From Ascaphus truei (lineage: Eukaryota > Chordata > Amphibia > Anura > Ascaphidae), in contig CM071568.1 of assembly GCA_036426205.1 (NCBI GenBank), positions 220,246,605 to 220,310,604 of the forward strand: DNA of 64,000 nt, given 5' to 3'. The notes beneath the pieces are model-generated. The model made no database searches, was not told the origin of the DNA, and was given only the letters and a program-made list of their open reading frames with translations. The stretch's first letter is position 1. Every line of letters begins with the position of its first letter. Made by a program: the position numbers and the translations under genes. Below, piece by piece: positions 23,402 through 33,751 of this stretch.

Positions 23402-23953
23402 GTGCATAGCTATCCATTCTGTCAGCATCCTTTAGGTCTTTCCCACGTTGTACAGCCCTCATGGGCACTTGATGAAATATACTACGTACCCAGATTCACA
23501 ATTAAGAAAATCCGTGATTGTAAAAGGGTTCCCATAGTGCGGGTGGGCATATATTTTACCCACCACCATGAATTGGCAGTTAACACATCCATGGCATTTA
23601 TATATGCCTGGTGTCATAGTCAGCAAAGAAGGTGTTGTAGCATATGTATCCACAGGGTCTGATTAGGTGAGTGAGCCACCCAGATAACGCCCTCTTCTGT
23701 AATAGAAGAGCATGGGAGCTGTAAAGTGCTTGCCAATTCTTTTCTCATTTGCCAAAATGTGCCAGTTATTGCGCACACTATTTTGAATGAAACTGGAAGC
23801 CGTGCTGTACGTGGTAACCACATTGAAGCGGTTGGCTGCCATAGGCTTAGCAGCTGGTTTGAGTAATTCCTCACTGATTGGGATCCTCACTTTAGCTAGA
23901 GCAAGTTCAATCTCTTTTCTATCATAGCCCCTATCTGGAAAACGTTCAGCCAT
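23402..23953 (-). pseudogene. Penelope-like protein C-terminal part (linker and GIY-YIG start)
   Basis: The minus-strand frames give FPDRGYDRKEIELALAKVRI, then FNVVTTYSTASSFI and, after a shift, GIYKCHGCVNCQFM and GYVVYFIKCP. A stop interrupts, followed by GLYNVGKT. This is the order of PLE proteins: thumb/linker, a CxxC-type finger, then the GIY-YIG nuclease whose signature here reads VVYFIKCP...GLYNVGKT. The GIY-YIG nuclease makes the nick used to prime reverse transcription. Frameshifts and at least two stops make it inactive. The upstream reverse transcriptase is missing. Confidence 0.8.
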
Positions 23954-24060
23954 TTTAGAGAGGATGTCCTCAACAATTTTTTTTATTGGGTTTAGGTGAT
24001 TGTGTGCAGTTGGGTGTTGGTATATAGTTCATTCACTTGCATTGTTTCACTGCACCCCCT

Positions 24061-24094
24061 CTGAAGAAGATCCCTCTGTGTGGATCGAAACGTC
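24061..24094 (+). ncRNA. degenerate hammerhead-ribozyme-like motif
   Basis: CTGAAGA (24061-24067), a hairpin of GATCC/GGATC, then GAAAC and a GTC cleavage-type triplet follow the hammerhead core order. The outer stem I is only about two base pairs, so activity is doubtful. The inverted copy near 21165 has a mutated core (CTGAGAA). Hammerheads are known in PLE terminal repeats. Confidence 0.45.
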
Positions 24095-24956
24095 AGATTG
24101 TTTGTCATTATAATATATATTTCTCATCATCTTGAGTGCTGTCTCCTCATTGCCATTCCCATCAATGGTATTGTATCTGAAATATATACATATATATATT
24201 TCTTGAACGGAGGGCCTCCAGGAGCATATAACAGAGCATATTACACATGGCCCTGTCACGATGCAGCTACCCAAACAAATACTTCCCCAGAGAGAGATAT
24301 ACCCAGGATGAAGGGGGACAAGGAAGACAAACAACACACTGATCTACACACTACAAATATCACAATAAACTGCAAAAAGGTGCTGCACACTGCCAAAAAG
24401 GCAACAACACAAAAAAAGAAAAAAGGAACACAATCCAAAAATCAAGGTGGGTGGCTACGTCTCGGGCACTTAGCCCCTTTGGCCCGTTCCCACATAAGAG
24501 TGGTACTTCCCTTCAGGAGGAAAAAAGGAGCCCCGTAGCTTCAATGTAACCTGCGAGTACTTTGTTTCTAGGAAGGTGATGTAGAAAAGACCCAACAATC
24601 ATCTTATCTGCTGCTCTGCAACTCAGCACCCGACCAACCAGCATGCAAGAGGAGTGTGAGTTTTGTCAACTGGGCAAGAATGCTTGCCCGGTGGACATGT
24701 CACATGGGTTAGGGCTCACAGGTGGCCAATAGAAAATAGCAATATCATCTGGAGATGACATTGCAACTTTTTATTTGTGAATCTGTGCCCATATTTTCCG
24801 TTTGTGTGTCAAAACCAGAGAAAAATACAAATATCTCAGGAATTTAGCGGTCAGCTCTGAGAGACCACCTGGTTTAGGTTAGCTATAAAAAACATTATTT
24901 GGGGGATTGCTGCAATAATGCTTTATAAAGCACTGTAATCCATTCTCTTCAATTCT

Positions 24957-25308
24957 TTCTAAGGCCTTGGACATACTGGTGTGAGCAAGGCTGAGCCGTG
25001 CTGAGCCGTGCTCACACTCGGCACTGAGCCCCTGCAGCCGCAATGAGAGCGGCTTTAGCAGGGGCTCGCCAACGCGTCCGCACGCTTGGGGAAGCGTGCG
25101 CCTCACCAAGATTTCAAATTTGGCGCTCGCCGGAGCGCAGGGCCAGTCCCGTGAGCGGTTCGCCCAATGAGGGCGAACCAGTTCCGTGACGTCACTGGCA
25201 CGCCCCCGACACGCCCACGGACGGCGCGCTGTGTAAGTCCAGGGAAAGCACCGCTTTCCCTGAGCCTCAGCGCGCCTCCGCACTGATTTAATCACTATGT
25301 CCCAGGCC
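24957..25308. mobile_element. MITE, GC-rich, terminal inverted repeats
   Basis: The ends AAGGCCTTGGACATA and TATGTCCCAGGCCT are imperfect inverted repeats. The interior has GCTGAGCCGTGCTCACACTC and CTCAGCGCGCC segments like the next MITE. No ORF. Confidence 0.65.
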
Positions 25309-25712
25309 TAAGGCTGCGTCCATAGAAGGACAAGCAACGCTGAGCCGCACAGACGCTCCACGCTGAGCCCCGGCATCCTCAATGAGAATGTCTTTAGAGG
25401 GTGCTCACGCGAGCGTCCGCAGGCGTGCTCAGGAGTTGGATTTTTCAGCCGACAGCCAAAGCTGTTTTTCAGCGCGATGTCGGCTGAAAACATCCAATCA
25501 GCGCGAAGCAGCGTCAACGTCACAGCGCCGTGACGTTGACGTCGATGCGTCGCGGGCGATTGGCCCAGCGACGTCACTGCCCCGCCTCCTCCCGCCTCCC
25601 GATCGCAGACGCTGGCTCGCCTGCATGGGCATGAAATTGCTCATGCTTGATCAGGTAAGCATCAGCGTCCGCGCGGCTCAGCGCTGCTCCACGTTCTATG
25701 GACGCAGCCTAA
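25309..25712. mobile_element. MITE with ~20-bp terminal inverted repeats
   Basis: It starts AAGGCTGCGTCCATAGAA and ends TTCTATGGACGCAGCCT, near-perfect inverted repeats. Internal inverted pieces include CTCCACGCTGAGC against GCTCAGCGCTGC. A copy of the same family lies inside the Gmr1 LTR at 49870-50296. Confidence 0.85.
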
Positions 25713-25848
25713 GAGTTATTATGACTAGTACTTATAATGCACAAAGAGTGCAATAAATTAAAATTTTCAAATTTCTCACTATCCTTCTTCCTTAAATACC
25801 TGACATCCAACAATTAATATACATTATATTACAAATTTAGAAACTTAC

Positions 25849-26008
25849 CTTTAATGAAGTGTGGTAGGGATTAACAGTTGCCACAGATACCCTCGCACGA
25901 GTATGGGGTTTACCAAGAAATTCAACGTGATAGTATTTAACACATCCATCAGAGTCATGGGTCACTTCTTGGCCAGTGGAAGGATCAGGACAAATTATAC
26001 CAGGCCAG
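25849..26008 (-). CDS. ZCWPW2: ZCWPW2 coding exon 2 (PWWP domain)
   Basis: A 160-bp exon with acceptor TTTTTAAAG|C and donor AAAG|GTAAGT on the minus strand. Its first base completes a serine codon with the AG from exon 1. The next 53 codons run WPGIICPDPS ... VKYYHVEFLG ... VNPYHTSLK. Joined to exon 1, this gives the PWWP core (P-W-P-S-W-P-G) and the following strand YHVEFLG. PWWP domains bind methylated lysine, usually H3K36me, together with DNA. No stop or frameshift is present and the phase matches both neighbours (2/1 in, 0 out), so the gene looks intact here. Confidence 0.93.
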
Positions 26009-26049
26009 CTTTAAAAATAAAAGTAATTTCAAATGTTTACGCACTATAA

Positions 26050-27479
26050 TTTAAATTATTTTTGTAAGTAATGTTCCTTATTTTGTTATGCAAAAAAATA
26101 TGATAACACAAATATTTCACATTATTTGAATTTTAGCCATACATATAATTTTGTTTGACACTGCTACAATTTAGCAGGCCTCTGCAGTGGTTTAAATGAA
26201 CGAGTTACAGAAAGGGGTACAAGTGATTAGGATAAAATGCTGAACGGTCAAGAAACATCCTTATGAAGGCTATTAATTTGGTAGAAATCCTGTGTGTGCG
26301 ATCTAGTTTCAGCAGTATTAATATATCTTATTTTTTTATTCAAACATTTTACCTTGTGTGTTTTAGAAGGGGCCTTTTATGATTCATAATATGCAGTTAC
26401 TGTTACAATGATCTGACTTGGAAAACAATCTGCTCAACTGGACTGCATCTACCTACTACTTAATCAAAAGAAGTAAAACAATGTGGTACAGTCTCATGGG
26501 CACAAAGATACGTTTCCAGAAAATTATATCGAAACTTGTAAACATGTGACCCTTGATGAGTAAAGAGTAATGCAAAATCATATTTCACTGGAATATGCAT
26601 CCACTTGCCTGGAAGATGTTGCTATTAAATATGTGGATTAGGCAGATCACCAAAATAATGTAACAGCAGTATTAACATAATTCCAGCTAACAGGTTCTAT
26701 TAACGGTGAAGCAAAGTATGCTACTGACAAAGCTGAAACATTATATTTATAAAGTCGGAAGAGACACAAACAGCTGTTTGTGGACAAGGTGGAAATAATG
26801 GGCACATTACTAACCGTGGGAATGTCAGAGCACTCTGAAGGCTGTTACAGTATGTATTATGTAAGAAAAATTGTGCCTCCATTTTTTACTCTGATGGTTC
26901 CACTACCACTAGTAATACATTATCTGACACATTACTGTAAGTAGCATTCCCCTTCAAAATTTTAAATGAGTAAATCTTTGGCCTTGAGTTATCAAACTCC
27001 AATAAGCCAAAAATGCAGTATTATAAGCAAAAAATGTATATTTTAGACTGTGGGTGATCAAAATATCGGGACCAGCACCATAATGACTAAATACCGCAAA
27101 TGTAGTCATTTTCATGCTACTCATCAAGTCCTGATATTTATCTGAACCTGATTAACACCCAAAAATATAACTTTTTTTTATCATCAACTCCAGGTTGGTG
27201 TTAGCCCTATCTTGTTTATGTACTGTATATTATGGCCATTACAAACATAGGCAAGATAAGCTTAGCAAACATGGAATAGGTGATAAAATATAGCATACAC
27301 GACATTTACTGTAACTACATATTAGCCCAAGTGGATAGCTAACCATGGGTTTCCATGACTAGCTGAACAATTAAAGGCCATAAAGGGGTTAACACACAAA
27401 TACATTTACACTACCTATCCCTCTTAGCTACCTTAGTGACTAGTAAGGCATTGCCATTCAGTGCAATCTTCGGAAACTT
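26050..27479. other. ZCWPW2 intron 1 sequence, nothing recognised
   Basis: AT-rich sequence without convincing ORF, RNA gene or repeat boundary. Confidence 0.6.
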
Positions 27480-28051
27480 GGGGAGCATAGAAACCGATAA
27501 CAAGAGTAATAGAGAACAACACACAATGGTATAATATTGTTTGTAACCCAATGTTTATGTGGATAAAGCTGATAGATCAACACTCAAATTCTCTATATCA
27601 GATTTAGCCAAGACCCATCGTGGAAAAAGTGCAATAGTGCACATGGAACTGAATAAAAAGGCACTTTAAGTTAAAAAAATTATCAAAGTGTACACTCACA
27701 CTTTTCCCAGTTTAAAAGAGCATTTTCAGAGATACAATCTGTATTTAGAAATGCAGAGCGTCTCACCACCGCCGACCCTGATCTCCGCACCCCCTGTGAC
27801 CCGTCCACGTCACTTCCGATTGATTCAGGGCATTTTTTCGGGTTGCATCTCACACAGAAAACACATCTCAACGCGTTTCATCCAGTTGACTTTGTCAGGA
27901 GTTGTGATTGGCTATCTCTTATGAGTTATTTAAATACCCTCCGCGGGCTTCTCATTGGTTTCTATGTAAATTTTGTATTTTTTTAAAAAGATGAAAACCT
28001 ACATGTATTCGTGAAATTGCCAATACTCGGGTATCATTGATACCAAAGGTA
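27480..28051 (-). mobile_element. Penelope-like terminal sequence, left palindrome arm (first part)
   Basis: Inverted relative to 37080-37650 (for example GTTTGTAACCCAATG with CATTGTGTTACAAAC; GTATTCGTGAAATTG with its counterpart near 37125). On the minus strand a hammerhead-like core is visible near 27863-27897 (CTGACAA, then GAAACGCGTT) but with a core mutation. The matching ends at ATTGATACCAAA and resumes at about 30862, so a 2.8-kb insertion splits this arm. Confidence 0.75.
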
Positions 28052-28496
28052 TTACAGAAAAAATCAATATAGTGTAATAATGTAAAGCAATATGAATTAA
28101 ATAAGTGAACAGAAACCTATATAATTCCTACTCACACTTGAGCAGAAAAATCAGACAATATCCCAAACAGTGGCAATGTTGTCATCGCTGGGTCAGATGT
28201 TTAGATAGTCCAGTGCATCTCAGAGAAAGAAAACAAAAACAATAGTGCAATTCGAACATAAAAGAATCTTTATGCGTTCAATAACAAATGCCTACTAACA
28301 CTAAGGTGCTGTATCAAGAGTAAAAGCAGGAAAGACAATGTCCCAGTGTGGTGAGTAGTGATCTCACCACTTCCTCATTCGTCTCTGCTCGCTTCACAGC
28401 CGCCCGCATCACTTTCAGTTTCGATATCTTTGACTTCAGGACGTCAGGGGATAGTCCACCAGCACAGCCTCTCCTCTCCAAGTTATACAGATGAGC

Positions 28497-28545
28497 AACA
28501 CTCTACGCGTTTCGCTGTTATTACTGATAGCTACCTCAGGAGTAA
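28497..28545 (-). ncRNA. hammerhead-like motif, minus strand
   Basis: The minus strand reads ACTC, CTGAGGT, a stem-loop AGCTATC...AACAGC, GAAA, CGCGTA, then GAGT. The order is that of a type I hammerhead with a minimal stem III and GUA cleavage site. The core CUGANGA has U for the last A, so it is probably inactive. Confidence 0.45.
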
Positions 28546-28551
28546 CAATAT

Positions 28552-29292
28552 GCATCTCACTGAACGGGAGAAGCAGCACCATCGCTCCATGGGATTGTGC
28601 TTCTACTGTGGCGAGAAAGGCCATAAGGTACGGGTCTGTCCTAAACAATCGGGAGACAGCCAGTGCCCAGCACAAACAGGGGAGTTGCCTCTGGGCATAT
28701 GCGCCATATCCCCATCTCTCAGTCGCCTGATGATCCCCATCTGTTTATCTTGGCAGAACCATTCGTTTACTACCAAGGCCTTCATGGATTCTGGCGCCAC
28801 CAGTATGTTTGTGGATAAAGCCTTCACTCATCGAGTAATATTCCTCTCCAGAGAAAGGACATGCCCTTGGGTATCTCCTCTATTGATAGTAGACCGTTGG
28901 GATCTGGGGTCGTTTCGGAAGGGACGACACAGCTCAAAGTCACGGTCGGTGGTTTGCACCACGAGGTTCTTCAGCTGGATGTTATGTATTCCCCAACCAT
29001 CAATGCCATTCTGGGGCTTCCTTGGCTACGCATTCATAACCCCAGGATTGACTGGACTTCAGGACAGATACTAACTTGGGGGTCTGCCTGCGATGGGAAA
29101 TGCTTTCCACCCTGTCATCCTGTCGGTGTCTCCTATCGCCCAGGATCCAAGAAGGTGAAGGCTGATGCCCTATCCTGTCAGTTGAACACGGACGACATAG
29201 ACGCTATGGATAAGGTTCCCATCTTTCCTCCATCTAAGATCGTGTCCGCCATTACCATGCTCCAACGCGACCAGAAAGCCCAGGCCAAGTTG
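28552..29292 (+). pseudogene. gypsy Gag knuckle / protease / pol-linker remnant
   Basis: MHLTEREKQHHRSMGLCFYC begins the Sushi-class gag end. The knuckle is C-x2-C-x4-H-x4-C (CFYCGEKGHKVRVC). It is followed by a retropepsin-like TTKAFMDSGATSMFVDKAF with the DSG active site. After a frameshift near 28850 come AILGLPWLRIHNPRIDW and GKCFPPC, the segment linking protease and reverse transcriptase. It then jumps to SYRPGSKKVKADALS, which normally follows RNase H, so the polymerase core is deleted. It continues as FPPSKIVSAITMLQRDQKAQ. Confidence 0.83.
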
Positions 29293-29676
29293 TCCACCTC
29301 TCCCATCTCCTCCTCTCCGACATCCCCCAACCTCAGCCCCACCAGTCCCAGCCCCACCAGTGCCAGTTACTAACTGACGTCTCCCAGCCACAGCCCCAGT
29401 TATAGCGCGACCAGTCCCCGTTACTCCCTGACCTCTCCCAGCCACAGCCCCACCAGTCCTAGTTACAGCCTGACCAGTCCCAATTACTCCCCGACCTGAC
29501 CCACTAGTCCCAATTACAACCCCACCAGTCCCAGTTACAGTCCAACCAGTCCCAGTAACTCCCCAACCTCTCCCAGTCATAGCCCCACCAGTCCTAGTTA
29601 CAGCCCGACTAGTCCCAGTAACTCCCCAACCCACCCCACCAGTCCCAGCCCAACCAGTCCCAGTTACTCCATGACC
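29293..29676 (+). repeat. in-frame heptad array resembling the RNA polymerase II CTD (YSPTSPS)
   Basis: In the frame of the preceding pol linker the translation gives about 18 heptad-like units, many exactly SPTSPSY, with H, N or R at the tyrosine position and N at the last serine ([19 protein letters not shown]). Stops interrupt at 29371 (TAA) and 29497 (TGA). The 21-bp unit is AGCCCCACCAGTCCCAGTTA with variation. The first six or so units belong to an ORF shared with the gypsy linker. This may be a captured POLR2A CTD segment or a minisatellite that converged on the same heptad. Seen directly: repeat and frame; inferred: origin. Confidence 0.75.
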
Positions 29677-29889
29677 CCCCATCCGCAGCCCCATCAGTCC
29701 CAGTTACAGTCCAAGCTCGCAATTATTCCCTGACTTGCCTGACTAGATACATCCCAGCCAGCCCGTTGCCCAGAGTACAACTCAACCTTCCCCCAGTACT
29801 CGTTCAGATACACCCGACCTCTACCACTGTGGACGTTCAGATAAACCAGGATCTTGTTGCCCTGGAGTTCGACCCTGAAATGGGGGGGG

Positions 29890-30376
29890 ATACTATAAGG
29901 GATCTGTCCGGATACCTAAGATGGCTGCCGACCGGAAGTGACCTCTCACCCTCACTGAAGCTACCATGGCCATCTTGATTCCTGGCAATTCATGCTCCTC
30001 ACTACCAGACAGGAAGTTAGCCTCTCTCTGGCCCTCATTGCCAGCAGCTGCGTCTAGCCTTTAAATAGCAGGCAGTTGATCCCTGTCAGTGCTCGTGCAA
30101 AGTACTTGTTACCTTGTCCTGTCTGAGCTCTGCTTTGCCTTTGTTTTGCCACTGCCTATCTTTGACCTTAGAACTGAACCTGACTACCCCTTGCCTGGCG
30201 CTTGCCTCGACCTCGGAACCAGACCTGACTACACTTTGCCTGCCGCCTGCCTCGACCCCGGAACCGTACCCGACTATCCTTGCATCCCAGGCCTCTGATC
30301 TCAGGCCAAGGTCGGTGTATTACTCCCTACCTCTGCCCTGCGGGTCTGTATCCTGTCTTGCAGTCAGCAACGTTAC
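29890..30376 (+). mobile_element. gypsy 3' LTR
   Basis: It follows the purine tract AAATGGGGGGGGA and starts near TACTATAAGGGATCTG, ending CAGCAACGTTACA. It contains repeated units of CTTGCCTCGACC...GGAACC...CCTGACTA, a pattern common in Sushi-class gypsy LTRs. The exact 5' edge is uncertain. Confidence 0.65.
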
Positions 30377-30383
30377 ATTAGCA

Positions 30384-30858
30384 TACCTTATTTCCTCGAT
30401 TCTAAGAAGCACTTTTTTTCACATTTTACCATTTCTGAAATCGGGATGCGTCTTACAATCGATGTCATTGAAAAACGAGTATGGTTCCTGTATCAATATG
30501 GCTGCTAATGTGAGTCAACTGAGGATCACATGATCTCCTACAATAAGGAATGCCGTTCCCAGAACACAATGCTGCCAACCTCAGCACAGCGCCCGTAGAG
30601 TTGAGCAGGAGGTTGCTGTTGCCCTATGACAGGCTGAATGTGACTTAATTTAAGTTGTCGTTGCCTGCGCATGTGCATAGAAGGTATCCCTAATTGTCAT
30701 TTAAAATGTCATCAAACAGACTTCACTATAATTCACTGTAAGTCAAAACATTTTTTCTGTGCATTTAATATAGTGTTTCTTTTCCCCCCGAAATTTTGTT
30801 ATTAAATTAATGGTGCGTTTTACAATCAATGGCATCTTAGAATCGATTAAATATGGTA
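30384..30858. mobile_element. MITE with ~28-bp terminal inverted repeats
   Basis: The left end TACCTTATTTCCTCGATTCT and the right end, whose reverse complement is TACCATATTTAATCGATTCT, are imperfect inverted repeats. The inner pieces TTACAATCGATG and TTTTACAATCAATGG also relate. No ORF. It lies directly beside the gypsy LTR. Confidence 0.75.
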
Positions 30859-30861
30859 CAT

Positions 30862-31500
30862 TTCATACAATATAATGTCATATGAAAAATGGCAACAACA
30901 AAAAAATGATACAATATACAAACAATTACGATGTACAAAAATTATACAATCAACATTAAATCCAATACTTAAAACTGATACTGAAAACTAAAAATATAGC
31001 TTAAAATGATACTATCCTAGAACATAAAATCTTTTGAAGGTTCCAATACCTATGGATCAAAACGGAGATAAAATACAGAGACACGGCTGTTAAAATATTA
31101 TAAATAATTAAAAACATGGAGTACATAGTGCATACCAATATCTAAGGTGAATAAGGAACGAAGGATAGAAGAAAAAGGACCATATATCAAAGAGAACCAA
31201 AATGGGACCTGAACATGCAATTGTGGATGAATATGGCATATAACCCATATATATAAGACATCGAACAAGGAAATATATGAAGGGATTTCCAAAGTTCATC
31301 ATATAAAAGCCCCTATATCTATGTCAAGATAAAGACCTCTCTGAGCCAGAGTGTTGAACCTGTGGATCCAGAAGGTCTCTGTTCTGACGAGATCTGTAAT
31401 GCAATCTCCTCCTCAGCAATTTGGAAATTACATGTTCTATACCTTTAAAAATGAATTCCTGGGGGTTTGCCTGATGATATCTCTCAAAGTGTCTGGAAAC
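30862..31500 (-). mobile_element. Penelope-like 3' part, left palindrome arm (second part)
   Basis: 30862-31350 is the inverted counterpart of 36580-37080 (ATACAATATAATGTCATATG; CATAGTGCATACCAATA). The minus strand at 31500-31330 encodes RTETFWIHRFNTL and QRGL, matching the end of the PLE GIY-YIG domain (..E.FWI..L.T..P.GLN), with stops upstream. Confidence 0.75.
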
Positions 31501-31505
31501 ACTAT

Positions 31506-32253
31506 TGGGCCTATTCTACTAGCTTCGATAACTTTGCTGCCATTTCGAACGGTGTGGCATGACCCCATTGAGCGGTTTGTCATTTGTGTTATCTCTGTAT
31601 TCACTGTATTCAGAAACAATCTGAAACATTTCCACAAGGTTGAAACTGTGAGGTAGGAAAATGCCAATACTGCTTGGGACAGCAGCGATGGTATCCCAGC
31701 CTTTCTCAAAGTTCTCCCCCGTATGATCTGGCCGCAGTCTGTAAGAGCTGCACAGAGAGCTGCACAGGGAGAGCCACATCTCCCTGTGCAGCTCCCACAG
31801 GCGATCACAGTGGTTTTTTCTTTTAAATGTAATAAAAGTGTACTGTAGCAGGGGATCTCAGGAGCTGGTACTAATTTGTACAAGCTCTGGAGACTCTTGG
31901 CTTCAATCTGATGCAATAAAAATAAAATTCTAAGTCCTACTCACAAATCCCATCTCGCCACCCCTGGGGTGGCGAAATGAAATGTACGAGGAGCTCGCTG
32001 GTTCAGAACTCTGATGATCTCATCGGAGCTACAAGATTAGGGTATTTTATAAAAAACGCAAGTTGGAGCTGTTTTTCAGCTCCCACTCAGTGTGTTTGAG
32101 TAGTAGCGAGACCACTCAGGGAGATGCACTTACCGTATGAGTTTAGCAGGTCGCCCGTCAGAGCTATCTGAATAGCAAACTTGCCAAATCATTCGGGAAC
32201 TGCTCAAAATCCTCGATGAGTTAGTTATCAAAGTTTATAGAATAGGCCCCTAT
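31506..32253. mobile_element. Harbinger-like MITE
   Basis: The left end GGGCCTATTCTACTAGCTTC and the right end GATAACT...TTATAGAATAGGCCCC are inverted repeats of about 35 bp, with TAT near both edges. The ends resemble the Harbinger-type elements at 6872 and 57125. It contains a perfect hairpin, GAGCTGCACAGGGAGA against TCTCCCTGTGCAGCTC (31757-31794, 6-base loop). Confidence 0.78.
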
Positions 32254-32703
32254 GTGTCTGTAGTTTTCTTCAAAAATTTCCCAGCTGTTCCAGAATTCTC
32301 ACTGTAAGAGGAAATCAACCATGTATCAATGATGCTTTTCTAGAAAGCCTCAGTGGTCTGAGTTATCCAGCAGGGAGCTGGTTAATTGCAGCCAGTCAAT
32401 TATTTTTACAAGGTAGGTTCCAAACGAAACCTGAAAAGATCCTACATCTGTAACGGGTGCTCACCACAAACAGGAGGGGACCGCAGTAAAGCTGGGGGTC
32501 AAGGCACAAAGAAGCAAGACAAGAATGCAGCATTGCAGCAGGATGCTTGAGGCAAGCACACGATACACAAACTGTTTGAATCCAGTGTGCTGTTATTTTC
32601 AGTTAATTTTCTTTTAAGATCATTTTTAATCATTTTAAGGTTGTTATTGTGGTATGTCCATACTGTATGTGAATATTGGCACTCTTGCTACATATATATA
32701 TAT

Positions 32704-32736
<33 letters not shown>

Positions 32737-32977
32737 CAGCTGGTTATTTTTAGCACTTGTGTTTGTATTTGTATCCATAGAACTTTACATGAATTGACTT
32801 AGTCTTTAGTACATATTTCACTTTATTACACTGCATACGTTTTGTATGCCTTATTTATAACACCCTCGTATTTAGTATTATTTATTTATTTTTGTAGCGT
32901 CACGTCATGCGATTGGGTTTTTTACAAGAGCTGATTTCATTGGTTATCAGGGATACTTAATGCCCATATGCTACATA
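32254..32977. other. mixed repeat debris with a (TA)n tract
   Basis: Contains a short LTR-start-like piece at 32451 (TGTAACGGGTGCTCACCACA) resembling the start of the LTR at 42377, and a (TA)n tract at 32695-32736. No gene. Confidence 0.55.
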
Positions 32978-33025
32978 CGTGACCTCCTGACGAAGCACGT
33001 TGTTGCGAAACATGTAGAGGTCACG
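32978..33025 (+). ncRNA. hammerhead ribozyme, type I, Penelope-associated
   Basis: All core parts are present in order: stem I 5' strand CGTGACCTC (32978-32986), CTGACGA (32987-32993), a stem II hairpin AGCACGTTGTTGC, GAAA (33007-33010), a minimal stem III CATG, the cleavage triplet GTA (33014-33016), and stem I 3' strand GAGGTCACG (33017-33025). The two stem I strands pair perfectly over 9 bp. The invariant core residues are intact. Minimal type I hammerheads with very short stem III are known from PLE terminal repeats. Cleavage is predicted after A33016. Confidence 0.85.
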
Positions 33026-33469
33026 AGAGGCAGCTCTGCACAGTTTCCCATTGGCTGGAACGCAAGACCAGGAAGTGCTTGCAGAGAAGAATTGTTTGCC
33101 GTGTGTTTGTACAGTCCAGAGAGTTTGCGTCCACACTGAGCCCCTGCTACCACTTTGCGGTCAGTAATCGTTCCCCTCATTTGGTTATTTTATATCTAGG
33201 TGTCTTAGAACCCCCATAGTGGGTGTTAGTTAGAATTTACCTAGATTTAGATTTAATTTTGGGCTTCTGTGAAGCTTATTTTTGGTTTAGCATCCTCTGT
33301 GTGGGAGAAGCCTTATGTGTAATATGTATTATGTTTTTTATTTGATGTTTGTTCATTTATTAATTGATTATTGTGCATTTGTGGTCTATGTGACCTTATA
33401 TTAAATAGTGTTATATTTTATTAATCCGTGGTGCGCTGGTCTGTGCATTGTCCCTTTTTTTGTGCTGAG

Positions 33470-33751
33470 ATCAAGACCAGACCCAAAGACTAACCCGAAG
33501 GGCCACCTGCTTTGAGGAACAGTACCTCGAAACTTTGGAGTGATAGGCTGGTAGGCTGGGAAGGAACTTCTCCTCCCAGTCTTGCAGATAGGGACTGGGG
33601 AAGCGAGTTAGCCCTCACACAGGGATAGGTTGTTTGTTAATTTGTTTATTTTGTTATGCTGTGCATTGTTTATTAAAGGGATAAACTAAATAAAGCCATG
33701 TTTTAATTTCCCCAAAACTGTCTCCCTGTGTGTACCTTGGCACATCTGTTA
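33470..33751 (+). mobile_element. LTR fragment ending TGTTACA
   Basis: It resembles 38400-38669 (GATAGGGACTGGGGAAG; GGGATAGGTTGTTTG; AATAAAGCCATGTTTTAATT) and ends CACATCTGTTACA, directly joined to Penelope GIY-YIG sequence. The left boundary is not resolved. A polyadenylation signal (AAATAAAGCC) is present. Confidence 0.65.

Larger units (their letters stand above)
21002..24220 (-). mobile_element. Penelope-like element with inverted terminal segments
   Basis: About 200 bp at 21030-21250 recurs in inverted orientation at 24020-24215 (CATCTTGAGTGCTGTCTCC; GATCCCTCTGTGTGGATCGA). A minus-strand coding remnant with the PLE cysteine-rich linker and GIY-YIG start lies at 23402-23953. PLEs are retroelements that use a GIY-YIG endonuclease. 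Inverted terminal segments are common in the group. The element is interrupted by an LTR-like insertion at 21608-22920 and carries multiple stops. Confidence 0.8.
28552..30376 (+). mobile_element. decayed Ty3/gypsy (Sushi-like) remnant with internal deletion and 3' LTR
   Basis: In order: a gag end with a CCHC knuckle, a protease-like segment, the start of the pol linker, an RT/RNase H region almost wholly deleted, a CTD-like heptad array, the pol C-terminal end, a purine tract at 29880-29889 and an LTR. No 5' LTR is seen; the left edge joins Penelope-like sequence at about 28552. It sits inside the left arm of the PLE palindrome. Confidence 0.82.

Noticed and set aside
29170..29694. 174-codon Gly/Thr-rich minus-strand ORF
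   Set aside because: Antisense shadow of the 21-bp heptad array.
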